A program made the translations under genes and the position numbers. The notes beneath the pieces are model-generated. The model saw only the letters and a program-made list of their open reading frames with translations, was not told the origin of the DNA and did no database searches. Below, piece after piece: positions 6,452-6,967 of a stretch of DNA of 6,967 nt. Within the stretch, counting starts at the first letter, position 1. The number at the start of each line of letters is the position of its first letter. The stretch is from Streptosporangiaceae bacterium (GTDB taxonomy: Bacteria > Actinomycetota > Actinomycetes > Streptosporangiales > Streptosporangiaceae), in the NCBI GenBank assembly GCA_025934635.1, contig JAICWX010000399.1, positions 1 through 6,967 on the forward strand, in the 5' to 3' direction.

Positions 6452-6480
6452 CGCCCAGCGCTTAGGCAGCGCGCTGGGCG
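6452..6480 (-). terminator. Hairpin over the leader-peptide stop codon, candidate attenuator
   Basis: CGCCCAGCGC (6452-6461) and GCGCTGGGCG (6471-6480) form a perfect 10-bp stem with a 9-base loop. On the minus strand the loop carries the leader's TAA stop (6462-6464). The upstream arm begins about 14 bases after the single Cys codon (6495-6497) of the leader, so ribosome position there would decide whether the stem can form. No U-tract follows. It fits a translation-controlled attenuator; the mechanism is inferred. Confidence 0.5.
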
Positions 6481-6563
6481 GCGCGGGCGGGTTGACAGAT
6501 GGCGCTGGCTTGCAGGCCGTGATCCGTGTAAAGGCGCGCTACGAGCGGCTCGGAATGACCCAT
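6462..6563 (-). CDS. 33-residue cysteine/sulfur-type leader peptide
   Basis: This is a short open frame, ATG 6561-6563 to TAA 6462-6464. Its core, VARLYTDHGLQASAIC followed by QPARAAQ, resembles the small leader peptides annotated upstream of sulfur-assimilation genes in actinobacteria (pattern roughly RLHVD...R.ASA.C, with the Cys near the C-terminus). Here Tyr stands where His is common. In mycobacteria such leaderless Cys-containing short ORFs act as cysteine-responsive attenuators. The promoter predicted just upstream places transcription start on the A of the ATG, so this one is probably leaderless too. It is followed by a hairpin over its stop codon and then by the sulfonate-type importer genes. 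The peptide itself is not expected to have another function. The family resemblance is from memory, but the promoter, position and Cys all agree. Confidence 0.72.
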   Translation of the reverse strand: MGHSEPLVARLYTDHGLQASAICQPARAAQRAA

Positions 6564-6569
6564 GGCACT

Positions 6570-6597
6570 ACCCTAGGCCGGTTACCTACTTTGTCAA
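6570..6597 (-). promoter_or_regulatory. SigA-type promoter of the sulfur operon (leaderless)
   Basis: On the minus strand a perfect TTGACA -35 (6592-6597) is followed after 16 bases by TAGGGT (6570-6575), a weak -10. Six bases separate the -10 from the leader ATG. The expected start of transcription is therefore 6563, the first base of the ATG. The perfect -35 in an AT-rich island is the strongest promoter signal in the window. Confidence 0.6.
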
Positions 6598-6613
6598 TAG
6601 ACAATATTGACAA
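6591..6613. promoter_or_regulatory. 23-bp operator-like inverted repeat overlapping the -35 box
   Basis: TTGTCAATA (6591-6599) and TATTGACAA (6605-6613) are exact 9-bp reverse complements around the spacer GACAA. The spacer itself pairs with the left TTGTC, so the element contains three TTGTC/GACAA half-sites 9 bases apart. The left arm contains the -35 hexamer, so a bound repressor would block RNA polymerase. The regulator is not identifiable from this window. Confidence 0.65.
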
Positions 6614-6626
6614 AGCCTGTATGGTG

Positions 6627-6653
6627 AACCGTCGGCCGTGCCGCGGGCCGGTT
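6627..6653 (-). terminator. Candidate terminator hairpin after the right-edge gene
   Basis: On the plus strand AACCG (6627-6631) and GGCC (6634-6637), separated by a 2-base bulge, pair with GGCCGGTT (6646-6653). The loop is 8 bases. It begins at the stop codon of the right-edge gene on the minus strand and lies before the next promoter. There is no U-run, so the call rests on position and stem. Confidence 0.35.
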
Positions 6654-6967
6654 TAAATGAAGCTGTTGTCGCCGGCCAGGGCCCCGACCCAGGCGAACGC
6701 GAGCAGGTTCGTCCCGTACCTGGGCGGATGCAGGGTGATCGCGGTGACGCGGCCGTGGTCGTACCTCTCGTAGGACCCGCAGAAGCTGACCACCCGCCCG
6801 CCGGACGGGCTGCTCCACAGCGCGACGCACACCATGCCAGGGAAGGCCGAGGTGACCGGGGGCGCCGCGTTCGCCAGGAACTGCCCGGTGCGAGCAGAGT
6901 ACTCGGCCACGCTGGTGGTATACCGGCTGCCCTGCCGAACGGACCGAGTGACCAGCACCTTGGACCC
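6653..6967 (-). CDS. C-terminal end of an unrecognised protein (5' end outside window)
   Basis: The frame is open from the right edge to TAA 6653-6655, giving 105 residues. Features visible are VAEYSARTGQFL, then VALWSSPSGGRVVSF, then VTAITLHPPRYGTNLLAFAWVGALAGDNSFI in part. Alternating hydrophobic and polar stretches with S/T-x-R-T-G turns suggest beta-propeller-like blades. VLWSSPSG-type endings occur in actinobacterial proteins with WD40-like or membrane-anchored propeller regions. This is a weak resemblance and no function is assigned. It is transcribed in the same direction as the sulfur operon but is separated from it by a possible hairpin and a strong promoter. Confidence 0.6.
   Translation of the reverse strand, partial: GSKVLVTRSVRQGSRYTTSVAEYSARTGQFLANAAPPVTSAFPGMVCVALWSSPSGGRVVSFCGSYERYDHGRVTAITLHPPRYGTNLLAFAWVGALAGDNSFI

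Noticed and set aside
5655..6656. 333-codon plus-strand open frame
   Set aside because: It is antisense to the clear SsuC-like permease and is rich in D, Q, R and G without any recognisable domain.

Overview
The window is about 70% or more G+C by eye, with strong third-position GC bias in its genes, actinobacterial-type protein families and Shine-Dalgarno sites such as AAGGAGG. It suggests a high-GC actinomycete; I cannot name the genus. Almost everything is on the minus strand, so the story reads right to left. The exception is one plus-strand recombinase.

Layout from left to right. (1) Positions 2-1066 (-): the N-terminal part of an Ala/Pro/Ser/Thr-rich, probably exported protein built from pentapeptide repeats; it runs off the left edge. 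(2) Positions 1067-1263: an unusually AT-rich divergent intergenic region with a -10 box, a near-perfect 16-bp palindrome and a 9-bp direct repeat. (3) Positions 1264-2301 (+): a tyrosine recombinase/integrase whose active site looks altered. (4) Positions 2320-2379: a near-perfect 60-bp palindrome between convergent genes. (5) Positions 2398-2865 (-): a YbaK/EbsC-type aminoacyl-tRNA deacylase. (6) Positions 2924-4348 (-): an intact SBP56-family protein (selenium-binding protein / methanethiol oxidase). (7) Positions 4373-5348 (-): a flavin-dependent LLM-class monooxygenase of the NtaA/SnaA/DszA/DmoA type, decayed by several deletions. (8) Positions 5350-5640 (-): the first third of an SsuB-like ABC ATPase, fused by a deletion to the monooxygenase remnant. 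(9) Positions 5616-6347 (-): an SsuC-like ABC permease without a convincing start. (10) Positions 6462-6563 (-): a 33-codon leader peptide resembling actinobacterial cysteine/sulfur attenuation leaders, with a hairpin at its stop codon and a promoter placed so that the transcript would be leaderless. (11) Positions 6653-6967 (-): the C-terminal end of an unrecognised protein that enters from the right edge.

Regions 10 to 6 read as one sulfur-scavenging operon: cysteine-sensing leader, importer permease and ATPase, FMN-linked monooxygenase, methanethiol oxidase. If the monooxygenase was a dimethyl-sulfide-type enzyme, the pathway would have been organosulfur to methanethiol to sulfide (plus formaldehyde and H2O2), then cysteine. 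The importer and monooxygenase now carry at least five deletions, yet the leader/promoter and the methanethiol oxidase look intact. The operon therefore seems to be eroding from the middle. The pathway assignment is inference; the gene families and the breaks are visible in the sequence.
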